From: Promicromonospora sukumoe 327MFSha3.1
GTDB lineage: Bacteria > Actinomycetota > Actinomycetes > Actinomycetales > Cellulomonadaceae
Reading direction: 5' to 3'
DNA: 64,000 bases
NCBI RefSeq assembly: GCF_000385135.1
Contig: NZ_ARQM01000010.1
Span: 1,612,001-1,676,000 of the forward strand
How positions within the stretch are numbered: position 1 is the first letter of the stretch; every line of letters starts with the position of its first letter. A program made the translations under genes and the position numbers. Positions 8,143-16,780 of the stretch are shown here, piece by piece. The notes under the pieces were generated by a model. The model did not search any database. It saw only the letters and a list, made by a program, of their open reading frames with translations, and was not told the origin of the DNA.

Positions 8143-8696
8143 ACGCTGCGCCGGAACGACTGCACGGCCAGGTCCGCCGCGACGTGCCGCGGCAGGTCCT
8201 GGTTGCTGACCTCTGCCGCGGTGTAGAGCAGCGCGTAGTACAGGTTCAGGGCCCAGGACGTCGGGATGCCCGCGCCGATCGCGCCCTCGGCGCGGGCGCG
8301 GTCGACGAGCGCCCGCATCTCCTCGTCGCCGTCGTCGGAGGACCAGTGCGGGTTGCCCTCGAACCGCTTGGGGTCCGCGAACAGGAAGATCACGCGGTCG
8401 CCCATCTCGACCCCGGCGCGCAGGAAGTGCTCCAGGGTCTCCATCGCGGGGACGGCCGTCGCCGAGCCGTCGTCGGCCGTCTCCAGCCGGGCCAGCGAGT
8501 CGAGCAGCAGGGCGTCGATGAGCGCCTGCCGGTCGGTGAAGTAGCGGTGCAGGGTCGAGCGGCTGACGTCGGCGCGCAGCGCGATGGAGCTCAGCGAGGC
8601 CGAGAAGTCGTGCGCCCACACGGCCGCCGCCGCGTCCAGCACCGCTGACCTGGTGCGGGCCCGCGCTCCTCGCTCGTTCTGCTCGGTGGTCGTCAC
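8133..8696 (-). CDS. TetR-family regulator
   Basis: 187 residues from GTG 8696; an in-frame ATG at 8732 is possible but less likely. The N-terminal HTH region reads TRSAVLDAAAAVWAHDFSAS then IALRADVSRSTLHRYFTDRQ, which is diagnostic of TetR. The C-terminal ligand domain is all-helical and not assigned to a ligand class. The gene is divergent from the ABC exporter, and a TGCGACA-GTGG-TGTCGCA palindrome lies between them. It most likely represses the exporter and itself, with induction by an exported compound. Confidence 0.9.
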   Translation of the reverse strand: MTTTEQNERGARARTRSAVLDAAAAVWAHDFSASLSSIALRADVSRSTLHRYFTDRQALIDALLLDSLARLETADDGSATAVPAMETLEHFLRAGVEMGDRVIFLFADPKRFEGNPHWSSDDGDEEMRALVDRARAEGAIGAGIPTSWALNLYYALLYTAAEVSNQDLPRHVAADLAVQSFRRSVAP

Positions 8697-8745
8697 CAGG
8701 CCGAGGGTAGGCCGTAGTTCCGGGCGGCACAATATGGTTGCGAAA

Positions 8746-8763
8746 TGCGACAGTGGTGTCGCA
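8746..8763. promoter_or_regulatory. Probable TetR operator
   Basis: TGCGACA and TGTCGCA are perfect inverted arms around GTGG, 50 bases from the tetR start and upstream of the preferred exporter start. An upstream TTGCGAAATGCGACA partly repeats the half-site. Confidence 0.75.
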
Positions 8764-8815
8764 GAATGGATCGCACGTGTTGAACGAGCGGGACGTGAGC
8801 GGACGGAGCGAAGAC

Positions 8816-10675
8816 GTGTCGGACGGAATGCAGGAGCGGACCACGGGGGAGAAGGTGCGGTCCTTGTGGGCCTACGCCCGCCCGCACAAGGCGGTGCTCG
8901 TCGTCGCGCTGATCCTCGGGGCGATCGGCACCGCCACGGAGCTGGCCACCCCGCTGGTGACCAAGGCGGTGCTCGACGGGCTGGAGGCCTCCGCGTCCCT
9001 GGCCACGCCGATCACGATCCTCGCCGTGCTGCTCGTGGCGGGCACCGTGGTCGGGCTGGTCCAGGGCATCATGCTGGGCACCCTCGCCGAGCGGATCATC
9101 CTCGCGGCCCGCACCGGCCTGGTGCGCCACCTGCTTCACGCCCGCGTCCCCGAGGTGACGGCGCGCCAGCCCGGTGAGCTCGTCACCCGCGTCACCTCCG
9201 ACACGCTGCTCATCCGCGAGGCGACCACCTCCAGCGTCGTCAACTTCGTCAACGGTGTGATCGGCCTGGTCGGCGCGATCGTGCTCATGGCCTACCTCGA
9301 CGTCGTGCTGCTCGGCGTCACGGTCGCCGTCCTGATCCTGGCCGGCATCAGCGTGGTGGCGCTCATGCCGCGGCTGTCCCGCGCGCAGCAGGAGGCGCAG
9401 GAGCACGTGGGCGCGCTCGGCGGCCGTCTCGAAGGGGTCATCCGTGCGCTGCGGACCGTCAAGTCCGCGCGGGCCGAGTCGCGCGAGACGGGCCGGGTCG
9501 CGGCGCACGCCGAGGCCTCGGCCCGCAGCGGCATCCGCGCCGTCAAGCTCGAGAACGTGTCGTGGACCATCACCGGGGTCGCGGTCAACCTGGCGGTCAT
9601 GCTGCTGCTCGGCGTCGGGGCGTGGCGGGTCTCGACCGACGCCATCACGGTGAGCACGCTCGTCGCGTTCCTGCTGTACGTGTTCCAGCTGATGATGCCG
9701 GTCATGCTCCTGACGATGTCGCTCACGTCGCTGCAGTCGGGCCTCGCGGCGGCCGCGCGGATCAGCGAGGTCGAGGAGATGGCGCTGGAGGCGGACGACG
9801 ACGCCGCGGTGCGGGACGGCGTCCTGGACGGCCTGTCGGCCGCGCCGCGCGCCGGTGCGGAACCGCCGCTGGTGCGGCTGCACGACGTGACCTTCCGGTA
9901 TGCCGGAGCAGGTGGGGCCGGCGCCGAGGGCGACGGCACGACCGGCACCCGGCCGCCCGCGCTCGACGGCGTGACCCTGGAGGTGCCGCGGCGCGGGCAC
10001 ACCGCGATCGTCGGGCCCTCGGGCGCCGGCAAGACGACGATCATGTCGCTCCTGCTGCGGTTCCTCAGCCCGGACTCCGGTCACGTCGAGCTCGACGGGC
10101 GGCCCTACGTGGGGTGGACCACGGACCAGATCCGCTCCCGCATCGCCTACGTCGAGCAGGACACCCCGATCGTGCCCGGCACCCTGCGCGAGAACCTCGC
10201 GTACGCCGCCCCGGACGCGACCAATGCCGAGATCCGGGCCGCGGTCGATGCGCTGCGGCTCACCGAACGGGTCGAGATGCTGCCCGACGGGCTCGACACC
10301 CAGGTCAGCGCGTCCCAGCTCTCGGGCGGCGAGCGGCAGCGCGTCGCCGTGGCGCGGGCGCTCGTGGCCCGGCCGGAGATCCTGCTGCTCGACGAGGCGA
10401 CGGCGCAGCTCGACGGCCTGACCGAGGCGGCGCTCGCGGAAGCGATCCGCGAGGTCGCGAGCACGGGGGCGGTGGTGACGATCGCGCACCGGATCTCGAC
10501 CGTCATGGACGCCGACCAGATCGTGCTGCTGGAGCGGGGCCGGGTCCGGGCGATCGGACGGCACACGGAGCTCCTGGAGTCGGACGAGCTCTACCGCGAG
10601 CTGGTCGCCGCCCTGCGTCTCGACGCGAGTGTCACCGTGCCGGGGGAGGAGGAGCGGGCCCCGGCGGGAGCGTGA
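8816..10675 (+). CDS. ABC exporter, fused membrane and ATPase domains
   Basis: 619 residues from GTG 8816, chosen because GGAG lies seven bases upstream and because earlier in-frame starts overlap the TetR operator; 8777, 8795 and 8828 remain possible. Six membrane helices (roughly residues 20-300) are followed by a nucleotide-binding domain with Walker A GPSGAGKTT, signature LSGGERQRVAVARAL, Walker B ILLLDEAT and switch His in TIAHRIST. This is a type-IV half exporter that works as a homodimer, exporting drugs, lipids or peptides. A glycine-rich insert (GAGGAGAEGDGTT) interrupts the start of the ATPase domain. It is regulated by the divergent TetR. Confidence 0.92.
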   Translation: MSDGMQERTTGEKVRSLWAYARPHKAVLVVALILGAIGTATELATPLVTKAVLDGLEASASLATPITILAVLLVAGTVVGLVQGIMLGTLAERIILAARTGLVRHLLHARVPEVTARQPGELVTRVTSDTLLIREATTSSVVNFVNGVIGLVGAIVLMAYLDVVLLGVTVAVLILAGISVVALMPRLSRAQQEAQEHVGALGGRLEGVIRALRTVKSARAESRETGRVAAHAEASARSGIRAVKLENVSWTITGVAVNLAVMLLLGVGAWRVSTDAITVSTLVAFLLYVFQLMMPVMLLTMSLTSLQSGLAAAARISEVEEMALEADDDAAVRDGVLDGLSAAPRAGAEPPLVRLHDVTFRYAGAGGAGAEGDGTTGTRPPALDGVTLEVPRRGHTAIVGPSGAGKTTIMSLLLRFLSPDSGHVELDGRPYVGWTTDQIRSRIAYVEQDTPIVPGTLRENLAYAAPDATNAEIRAAVDALRLTERVEMLPDGLDTQVSASQLSGGERQRVAVARALVARPEILLLDEATAQLDGLTEAALAEAIREVASTGAVVTIAHRISTVMDADQIVLLERGRVRAIGRHTELLESDELYRELVAALRLDASVTVPGEEERAPAGA

Positions 10676-10732
10676 CGGCCGGGCCGATCGGAAGGTCCGG
10701 TTCGGGTCGACGGGATCCCGGGCTCCGCTGCC

Positions 10733-10779
10733 CGACATGACTGCACGACACGACTGCACGACATGACTGCACGACATGA
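10733..10779. repeat. 13-bp tandem repeat at a gene start
   Basis: Three full copies of CGACATGACTGCA (the middle one CGACACGACTGCA) and a partial fourth run from 10733 to 10779. Copies 1 and 3 and the partial fourth contain an ATG, and the unit length is not a multiple of three, so these ATGs fall in different frames. The repeat covers the upstream candidate start of the phosphotransferase gene. Confidence 0.85.
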
Positions 10780-11776
10780 TGTGGCGATGACCTCTGTGGC
10801 CCGCCCCTCGACCGACCGAGCAGCGCCCGGCGAGATGATTCCGAGGGTCCTGCGGGTGCGGTGGCGCCTGTCCGACGCGACGTATCTGGGCGGCAGCCGG
10901 TCCCGCACGTGGCGGGTCCGGCGCGGCTCGACCGTGTTCGCGCTGAAGTGGCTGCCAGCGGGTGTCCGGGCGGACTGGCGGTACGAGAGCAGGGTCATGG
11001 CCGGGCTGCGGTCGGCCGGCTGGCCGGCGCCGGTCCTCGCGGAGGAACCCGTCGTCCGGGGCGACGGGGTCTGGCGGCTCTTCGCCTGGCTCCCCGGTGA
11101 GCCCGCGCCCGTCGAGGGCGGCAGCGACACCGAGGGGTCCAACCGCGGCCGACTCCTGGCGCAGTTTCACGCCGCGAGCTCCTCGCTCGGCGCCATCGGC
11201 CGGCGGGACGGGTTCGAGCTTCCCCGCGAGGCCGTGAGCGATCCGCTGCTCGACCGCTGGCTCACGGTCCACGAGCAGCGGCTCCCCGAGGAGGGCCGGA
11301 TCCTGCGCGCCTATCGCGAGGAAGCGGCCGCACGGCTGGCGGAGCACGAGTCCGACACCGCGCCCGAAACCGAGTCCGGTGTCCGGCCCGACGTCCCCTC
11401 CGGCGTCATCCACGGCGACTTCACGCGGTGGAACCTGCTGTTCGAGTCAGGGGCCCTCAGCGGGATCCTCGACTTCGAGGCGTGCCACCACAACCACCTC
11501 GTCGCGGACTTCGCCCTCTCCTGGCGCGGTGACCACGACGACGTCATCCGCGGGTACGACTCCGTCCGCCCGCTCTCGGAGACCGAGTGGCACCTGGTGC
11601 GGCCGACCTACTGGGCGTGGTTGTTCCTGGGCGTCGAGGAGATCCTCGCCGAGCACTACTCGCGGCCGGGCGGCGCCGCACACCCTGCCGACCTCGACTG
11701 GCAGGTGCGGCACCTGCTCAAGGACTCCGACCTCCTGCGCGCACGGTGCGGGCCGAAGCCCGTCGGCCTGGCCTGA
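10763..11776 (+). CDS. Aminoglycoside-phosphotransferase-fold kinase
   Basis: 337 residues from ATG 10763, or 329 from ATG 10787; neither has a clear Shine-Dalgarno, and 10763 lies inside a tandem repeat. The APH/choline-kinase fold is shown by ALKWLP (ATP-binding Lys62), the catalytic loop VIHGDFTRWNLLF (His217, Asp219, Asn224) and ILDFEACHHNH (metal Asp237). All key residues are present, so it is a likely active small-molecule kinase, but substrates in this fold include antibiotics, choline, homoserine and sugars. It sits alone, 87 bases after the ABC exporter, converging on LacI-2. Confidence 0.85.
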   Translation: MTARHDVAMTSVARPSTDRAAPGEMIPRVLRVRWRLSDATYLGGSRSRTWRVRRGSTVFALKWLPAGVRADWRYESRVMAGLRSAGWPAPVLAEEPVVRGDGVWRLFAWLPGEPAPVEGGSDTEGSNRGRLLAQFHAASSSLGAIGRRDGFELPREAVSDPLLDRWLTVHEQRLPEEGRILRAYREEAAARLAEHESDTAPETESGVRPDVPSGVIHGDFTRWNLLFESGALSGILDFEACHHNHLVADFALSWRGDHDDVIRGYDSVRPLSETEWHLVRPTYWAWLFLGVEEILAEHYSRPGGAAHPADLDWQVRHLLKDSDLLRARCGPKPVGLA

Positions 11777-11791
11777 GATCGGCCCCGACCC

Positions 11792-12784
11792 TCAGCCCGT
11801 GCTCTCCCGCTCCACCAGCCGGTGGGGCGCCAGCACCCGCACCGCCTCGCTCTCGTCGCCGCCGATCCGCCGCACCAGGGCGTCCATCGCGGCCTGCGCG
11901 ATCGCCTCCTTGTCCGGCGAGATCGTGGTGAGGCTGGGGTGCCCGTACCGGCCGTCCTCGATGTCGTCGAACCCGACCACGGCCACCTGCTCGGGCACCG
12001 CGATGCCGGCGTCGTGCAGGGCGCGCAGGGCGCCGAGGGCGAGCAGGTCCGAGAAGCAGAACAGGGCGTCGGGCAGCGGGCCGTCGTGCAGAAGGGCCCG
12101 GGTGGCGTCGTAGCCGCCGCGCCGTGTGAACGTGTCGACGTAGGCGACCTGCGCCGTGGCGTCCGGCGCCGCCTCCATGGCGGCCTCGAACCCGCTCAGC
12201 CGCAGCGAGCTGGAGGAGCGCACGGTGCGCTGGGCGCCGACCGCGACCACGTGCCGCCGTCCGGCGCCGAGCAGGTGCTCGACCGCCTCGCGGGCGGCCA
12301 CGAAGTTGTCGATGTGCACGTGGTCGAAGCCGGGGTGCGGCTCCTCGCCGAGCAGCACCACGGGGCGCTGGGTGCGTGCGGACCGGCTCAGGTCGTCGTC
12401 GGTCAGGCCGAGCGGGCTGACGATCAGGCCGTCGAAGATCGCCTTGGTGTCGGCGCGGGCGAGCAGCTCGCGCTCGCGGTCCCGGACGCCGTCGGTCTGC
12501 TCGATCATGAGCGTGTACCCGTGGCCCCGGGCGGCCTCGATGAGCTTGCGGGCCAGCTCCGCGAAGTAGGGGTTGTCGAGGTCGGGTACGACGAGCCCGG
12601 CCACGCCGGTGCGGCCCGAGCGCAGCATCCGGCCGATCTCGCTCGGCCGGTAGTCGAGCTCCTCGATGGCGGCGAGCACGCGCTCCCGGGTGCCGGCCGC
12701 GACGTTGACGGTGCCGCTCACGACGTTCGAAACGGTGCGGGCCGAGACGCCCGCGAGACGTGCGACGTCCTCGCGTCGACCCAC
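11792..12784 (-). CDS. LacI-family regulator (LacI-2)
   Basis: 330 residues from GTG 12784, chosen for the strong GAGGAGG ribosome-binding site five bases upstream; longer in-frame readings cross the operators. The HTH is REDVARLAGVSARTVSNVVS and the hinge AAIEELDYRPSEIGRMLRSG, followed by a sugar-binding effector domain ending GFDDIEDGRYGHPSLTTISP. It is divergent from the sulfatase/importer operon and shares 233 bases with it, holding two copies of TTGCATCGYGGCAA. It is thus the likely substrate-responsive repressor of sulfated-glycan uptake. Confidence 0.93.
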   Translation of the reverse strand: MGRREDVARLAGVSARTVSNVVSGTVNVAAGTRERVLAAIEELDYRPSEIGRMLRSGRTGVAGLVVPDLDNPYFAELARKLIEAARGHGYTLMIEQTDGVRDRERELLARADTKAIFDGLIVSPLGLTDDDLSRSARTQRPVVLLGEEPHPGFDHVHIDNFVAAREAVEHLLGAGRRHVVAVGAQRTVRSSSSLRLSGFEAAMEAAPDATAQVAYVDTFTRRGGYDATRALLHDGPLPDALFCFSDLLALGALRALHDAGIAVPEQVAVVGFDDIEDGRYGHPSLTTISPDKEAIAQAAMDALVRRIGGDESEAVRVLAPHRLVERESTG

Positions 12785-12860
12785 GTCGGCCTCCTCGCTT
12801 TGCACGGCTCGCCGCGCCGCACGTGCCGGACGGTGTCCTGCCTGCTCAGCGGCGCTGCTA

Positions 12861-12874
12861 TTGCATCGCGGCAA
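12861..12874. promoter_or_regulatory. LacI-2 operator copy 1 with -35 region
   Basis: TTGCATCGCGGCAA is an imperfect palindrome (TTGC...GCAA, central CG). Its first six bases could be the -35 box for the sulfatase operon, with TAGTGT at 12885-12890 as -10, 18 bases away. Confidence 0.65.
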
Positions 12875-12904
12875 GCCTACTGGATAGTGTGCCTGCCGAT
12901 CGGA

Positions 12905-12918
12905 TTGCATCGTGGCAA
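12905..12918. promoter_or_regulatory. LacI-2 operator copy 2
   Basis: TTGCATCGTGGCAA differs from copy 1 by one base and lies 44 bases away centre to centre, about four helical turns, just after the expected transcription start of the sulfatase operon. Confidence 0.65.
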
Positions 12919-13017
12919 GGCCGCGCGCCGTGCCCACGATGCCGCCCGCTCCGCCGGGCACCACGCCGGGCGACACGACAGGCACCACCGGCAACGAAGC
13001 CACCGCGAGGGGAAGAC

Positions 13018-14541
13018 ATGGAAGCGCCGGCCAACGCGCCGCACATCGTCCTGATCATGACCGACCAGCACCGGGCGGACCTGTCGGCCCGGTCGGGGTT
13101 CCCGGTGGACACCACCCCGTTCCTCGACGAGCTTGCCGCCCGCGGCACCGACTTCCAGCGGGGCTACACCAGCTCCCCGCTGTGCGTGCCGGCCCGCGTG
13201 AGCCTCCTGACCGGGCGGTTCCCGTCGGCGCACGGCGTGACCCAGAACAGCACGCCCGACTCCGCCCGGTTCGACCGCGACCTGCTCGACGTGCTGGGGG
13301 AGGCCGGCTACCACCGCATCTTCGCGGGCAAGCCCCACATGCACCGCGGCCCCGACGACTTCGACGCCTACCGCGGCCCGTACTGGCACACCGGCGGCCC
13401 CCAGCACACCCCGGGCCACGCGGCCTTCGACCGGTGGCTCGACGAGCTCGACCACGGCGTCGCCCCCGAGCCGACGCCGCACCCGCTGGAGGGCTCCCTC
13501 CCGTACCGCATCGTCTCCGACGCGGTCGAGGCCGTCACCGAGTCGGCCGAGCAGGCCAGCGAGCAGGGCACCGCACAGCCCACCTTCCTCTGGGTCTCGT
13601 TCCCCGAGCCGCACAACCCGTACCAGGTGCCCGAGCCGTACTTCAGCATGTTCCCCGCCGACGAGATCCCGGAGCGCCTGCACGGCCCCGACGTCGCCGC
13701 CGCCAAGGGCGGGCACTGGGCGTGGCTCCGCGACCTCGTCGAGGAGAAGCGCCCCGGGTACGACGACGAGCGCGCCCGCTACCGCGCCAACTACTGCGGC
13801 CAGCTCCGCCTGCTCGACGACCAGGTGCGCCGCCTCATGGAGCACGTCTGGGCCACCCTCGGCGACGACGTGCTCGTCATCATGGTCAGCGACCACGGCG
13901 ACTACGTGGCCGAGTACGGCCTGCAGCGCAAGGGCGCCGGCATGCCCGAGGTGCTGATGCGCATCCCGTTCTTCCTCAGCGGCGGACCGGTCGCGGCCCG
14001 CACCCGCGGCGAGCTGGTCTCGCTCGTGGACATCCTGCCCACCATCGCCGAGCTCGTCGGCTCCGCGATCCCCGACGGCGTCACCGGCCGCAGCCTCGCG
14101 CCCCTCCTGCTCGACGCCGCACGCACGTCACCCGAGTTCGACGACCTCTACGCCGAACGCGGCTTCGGCGGCCTCACCTACGGCGCCGACGAACGCCCGC
14201 CCCTGCACTTCCCGTACGAGGGCCGCACGTTCGACGAGCTCAACACCGTCACCCAGAGCGGGCGCTCGCGGATGCTGCGCCGCGGCGACCTCAAGCTGAT
14301 CGTGCACAGCGACGGCAGCGGCGAGCTGTACGACCTCGCCGCCGACCCGACCGAGGTGCACGACCTGTTCGACGACCCCGCGTACGCCACGGCCCGCGCG
14401 GACCTGCTGTGGCGCCTGACGCAGTGGATGCTCCGCGCCCAGGACGAGCTGCCCACCGGCGCGTACACGGCCAAGCGCGCGCCCCACAACTGGGTCTTCG
14501 ATCCCGGCACGGCCGGCGCCGAGCAAGGAACACCCGCATGA
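13018..14541 (+). CDS. Type I sulfatase, cytoplasmic
   Basis: 507 residues from ATG 13018 with GAGGGGA upstream. It starts with the alkaline-phosphatase-superfamily metal motif IVLIMTDQH (Asp16, Gln17). SSPLCVPARVSLLTGR carries Cys56 of the C-x-P-x-R sulfatase signature, the residue oxidised to formylglycine. Further ligands are in GKPHMH and SDHGDY. No signal peptide or Tat motif is present, so desulfation should occur in the cytosol after import. No formylglycine-generating enzyme is encoded here. It is first in an operon with a binding protein and two permeases, each overlapping the next, so a sulfated oligosaccharide is the probable substrate (inference). Confidence 0.92.
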   Translation: MEAPANAPHIVLIMTDQHRADLSARSGFPVDTTPFLDELAARGTDFQRGYTSSPLCVPARVSLLTGRFPSAHGVTQNSTPDSARFDRDLLDVLGEAGYHRIFAGKPHMHRGPDDFDAYRGPYWHTGGPQHTPGHAAFDRWLDELDHGVAPEPTPHPLEGSLPYRIVSDAVEAVTESAEQASEQGTAQPTFLWVSFPEPHNPYQVPEPYFSMFPADEIPERLHGPDVAAAKGGHWAWLRDLVEEKRPGYDDERARYRANYCGQLRLLDDQVRRLMEHVWATLGDDVLVIMVSDHGDYVAEYGLQRKGAGMPEVLMRIPFFLSGGPVAARTRGELVSLVDILPTIAELVGSAIPDGVTGRSLAPLLLDAARTSPEFDDLYAERGFGGLTYGADERPPLHFPYEGRTFDELNTVTQSGRSRMLRRGDLKLIVHSDGSGELYDLAADPTEVHDLFDDPAYATARADLLWRLTQWMLRAQDELPTGAYTAKRAPHNWVFDPGTAGAEQGTPA

Positions 14542-15833
14542 CGCCCGACCTCACCCGCCGCCAGCTCCTGGGCGTGACGCTGGCTGCCCTGGCCGCGTCG
14601 TCCCTGGCGGCGTGCGGACCGAAGGGATCGCCGCCCGGCAAGCCCGGCCTGAGCTGGTACGGGGGCGACCCGGTCCACGAGGCGATGCAGGAGCTGGTCC
14701 GGCTCTACGGCAGCAAGCACCCCGACGTCGACGTCGTGGCGCAGTTCTCGGCGTTCGACGACTACTGGGACCGCCTCGCCACCCAGACCGCCGGCCGGTC
14801 GGCCCCGGACGTGATGCGCATGTCGATGAGCTACCTCGCCGACTACGCCGACCGCGGCGCGCTGACCGACCTCTCGGCCTACCTCGGTAAGACCAGCGAG
14901 ACCGGCAAGCTGATCAGCATCGACGACATGGCCCCCGACATCGCCGACAGCGCTCGGATCGACGGCGCCTACTACGGCGTCAGTCAGAGCTCCATCGCCA
15001 ACGCCGCGTTCGTCAACCGCGACCTGGTCGCCGCACTCGGCGTGCCCGACGTCGACGAGTCGTGGACCTGGGCCGACTTCGGCACCTGGGCCAAGGAGGT
15101 CGGCGCCGCGCGCGACGACGTGTACGGGTCCATGGACCAGGGCGGCAGCCTGCAGCTCTTCGAGTCGTACGTGCGCGAGCACGGCACCGAGATGTTCACG
15201 GCCGACGGCTCGAACCTCGCGTTCGACCAGGGCGTGCTCGAGGAGTGGTGGGCCTACTGGGACGACCTGCGGGCGAACCGGGGCGCGCCCCCGGCGGCCG
15301 TGTCGGCCGAGGTCGCGGGCTTCGACACCTGGCCGCTGGCCAAGGGCACCACGCCCGTGGGGTTCGGCTGGGTGCAGCAGGTCGCGTTCGTGCAGCCCTT
15401 CCTCGACGGACCGCTCGACATCCTGACCCCGCCCACCGCGGGCACCGGGACGTCGGGCCTGTTCGTGAAGTGCCTCGACTTCTGGTCCATCGCGTCCACG
15501 AGCTCGCAGCCCGACGAGGCGGCCCGGATCATCGACTTCCTCGTGAACGACGACGACGCCATCCGCACCCTCGGCATCGTGCTCGGCGTGCCGCCTTCGG
15601 AGCGCGCGATCGGCCTGCTGGACCTGGACGCCGGGTCCGCCGAGCAGCGCGCCGTCGACTACGTGGGCCGTATCGCCGACGTCGTCCCGCCCGCGCCCCC
15701 GGCCTGGCCGCTCGGCTACAACGAGCTGCTCACCCTGTTCACCAAGCTCGGCCAGGACATCTCATTCGGCGAGGCGGGCGTGTCCGACGCCGCCACCGAG
15801 TTCTTCGAGCAGGCCGCGCGGGTGCTGCGATGA
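14538..15833 (+). CDS. Sugar ABC transporter substrate-binding lipoprotein (sulfatase operon)
   Basis: 431 residues. The N-terminus MTPDLTRRQLLGV has a twin-Arg motif, then a hydrophobic core and the lipobox LAAC (Cys26), so it is an exported membrane-anchored lipoprotein. The remainder has the family-1 extracellular solute-binding fold of CUT1 importers (AAPDVMRMSMSYLADYADRG, TTPVGFGWVQQ). Its ATG overlaps the sulfatase stop by 4 bases. It should bind the glycan delivered to the two permeases downstream; the ligand, possibly a sulfated oligosaccharide, is inferred only from the sulfatase. Confidence 0.92.
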   Translation: MTPDLTRRQLLGVTLAALAASSLAACGPKGSPPGKPGLSWYGGDPVHEAMQELVRLYGSKHPDVDVVAQFSAFDDYWDRLATQTAGRSAPDVMRMSMSYLADYADRGALTDLSAYLGKTSETGKLISIDDMAPDIADSARIDGAYYGVSQSSIANAAFVNRDLVAALGVPDVDESWTWADFGTWAKEVGAARDDVYGSMDQGGSLQLFESYVREHGTEMFTADGSNLAFDQGVLEEWWAYWDDLRANRGAPPAAVSAEVAGFDTWPLAKGTTPVGFGWVQQVAFVQPFLDGPLDILTPPTAGTGTSGLFVKCLDFWSIASTSSQPDEAARIIDFLVNDDDAIRTLGIVLGVPPSERAIGLLDLDAGSAEQRAVDYVGRIADVVPPAPPAWPLGYNELLTLFTKLGQDISFGEAGVSDAATEFFEQAARVLR

Positions 15834-16780
15834 GCGCGCTCGGCGAGCTGCGCACGCTGCGCAGGCAGGGCGCGCACAAGGGCTCCCAGGCGCTGAGCGA
15901 GGCAGCGCGCAAGGAGGAGCGCGCCGCCTACCTCTTCCTGGTGCCGTGGCTCGCGGGCCTCGTGCTCATCACGGCCGGGCCCATGGTCGCCTCCCTGTAC
16001 GTCTCGCTCACGGACTACAACCTGCTCCAGCCCCCCGAGTTCCTCGGGCTCGCCAACTACCTGCAGATGCTCGACGACGAACGGCTGCTCAACTCGCTGG
16101 GGGTCACGTTCGTCTACGTGTTCGTCTCCGTGCCGCTGCAGCTCGCCGCCGCCCTGGGCATCGCGGTGGTGCTCAACCGGGGGATGCGCGGCCTGGCCTT
16201 CTACCGGTCGGTGTACTACCTGCCCTCGCTGCTGGGCGGGTCGGTGGCCGTCGCCGTGCTGTGGCGGCGCCTGTTCGGCGCGGACGGCCTGGTCAACCAG
16301 GGGCTCGCGCTGCTCGGCGTGCACGACGCCCCCGCCTGGGTGGCCGACCCCGACACCGCGCTCGGCACGCTCGTGGTGCTCAACGTCTGGACCTTCGGCG
16401 CCCCGATGGTCATCTTCCTGGCCGGCCTGCGGCAGGTGCCCGTCTCGCTCTACGAGGCGGCCGCCGTGGACGGCGCCGGACGCTGGGCGCGGTTCGCCCG
16501 GATCACGCTGCCGCTGATCACGCCGATCATCTTCTTCAACGTGGTGCTGCAGATCATCCACGCGTTCCAGGCGTTCACTCAGGCCTTCATCGTCTCGGGC
16601 GGCACCGGCGGCCCCTCCGACTCCACCATGTTCTTCACGCTGTACCTCTATCAGACCGGCTTCGGGAACTTCCAGATGGGGTACGCGTCCGCCATGGCCT
16701 GGGTGCTGCTGGTGATCGTCGCCGCCTTCACCGCCATCAACTTCTGGGCCTCACGATTCTGGGTGTTCTATGACGACTGA
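15830..16780 (+). CDS. CUT1 sugar ABC permease, MalF-like (sulfatase operon)
   Basis: 316 residues with six membrane segments, beginning after about 40 cytoplasmic residues. The cytoplasmic EAA loop YEAAAVDGAGRWARF contacts the ATPase. It overlaps the binding-protein gene by 4 bases and the next permease by 11. The typical MalF/UgpA-like subunit of a CUT1 importer. No ATPase is encoded in the operon, so a shared MsiK-type ATPase is expected elsewhere in the genome. Confidence 0.93.
   Translation: MSALGELRTLRRQGAHKGSQALSEAARKEERAAYLFLVPWLAGLVLITAGPMVASLYVSLTDYNLLQPPEFLGLANYLQMLDDERLLNSLGVTFVYVFVSVPLQLAAALGIAVVLNRGMRGLAFYRSVYYLPSLLGGSVAVAVLWRRLFGADGLVNQGLALLGVHDAPAWVADPDTALGTLVVLNVWTFGAPMVIFLAGLRQVPVSLYEAAAVDGAGRWARFARITLPLITPIIFFNVVLQIIHAFQAFTQAFIVSGGTGGPSDSTMFFTLYLYQTGFGNFQMGYASAMAWVLLVIVAAFTAINFWASRFWVFYDD

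Noticed and set aside
10733-10779. Short direct repeats suggesting a CRISPR array
   Set aside because: The units are 13 bp and contiguous, with no spacers, and no cas genes are present.
8693-11413. Very long open frame on the minus strand opposite the ABC exporter
   Set aside because: It is antisense to a gene with complete ABC motifs, has no family signature, and its composition is that expected of high-G+C antisense frames.
10763-11776. Specific antibiotic-resistance phosphotransferase
   Set aside because: Only the general APH fold is visible; no motif separates drug kinases from choline-, sugar- or homoserine-kinase relatives.
12912-14540. Possible fusion of a long arginine-rich protein to the sugar-binding lipoprotein
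   Set aside because: The upstream part is the sulfatase gene in the wrong frame; the lipoprotein has its own start, Tat motif and lipobox at 14538.
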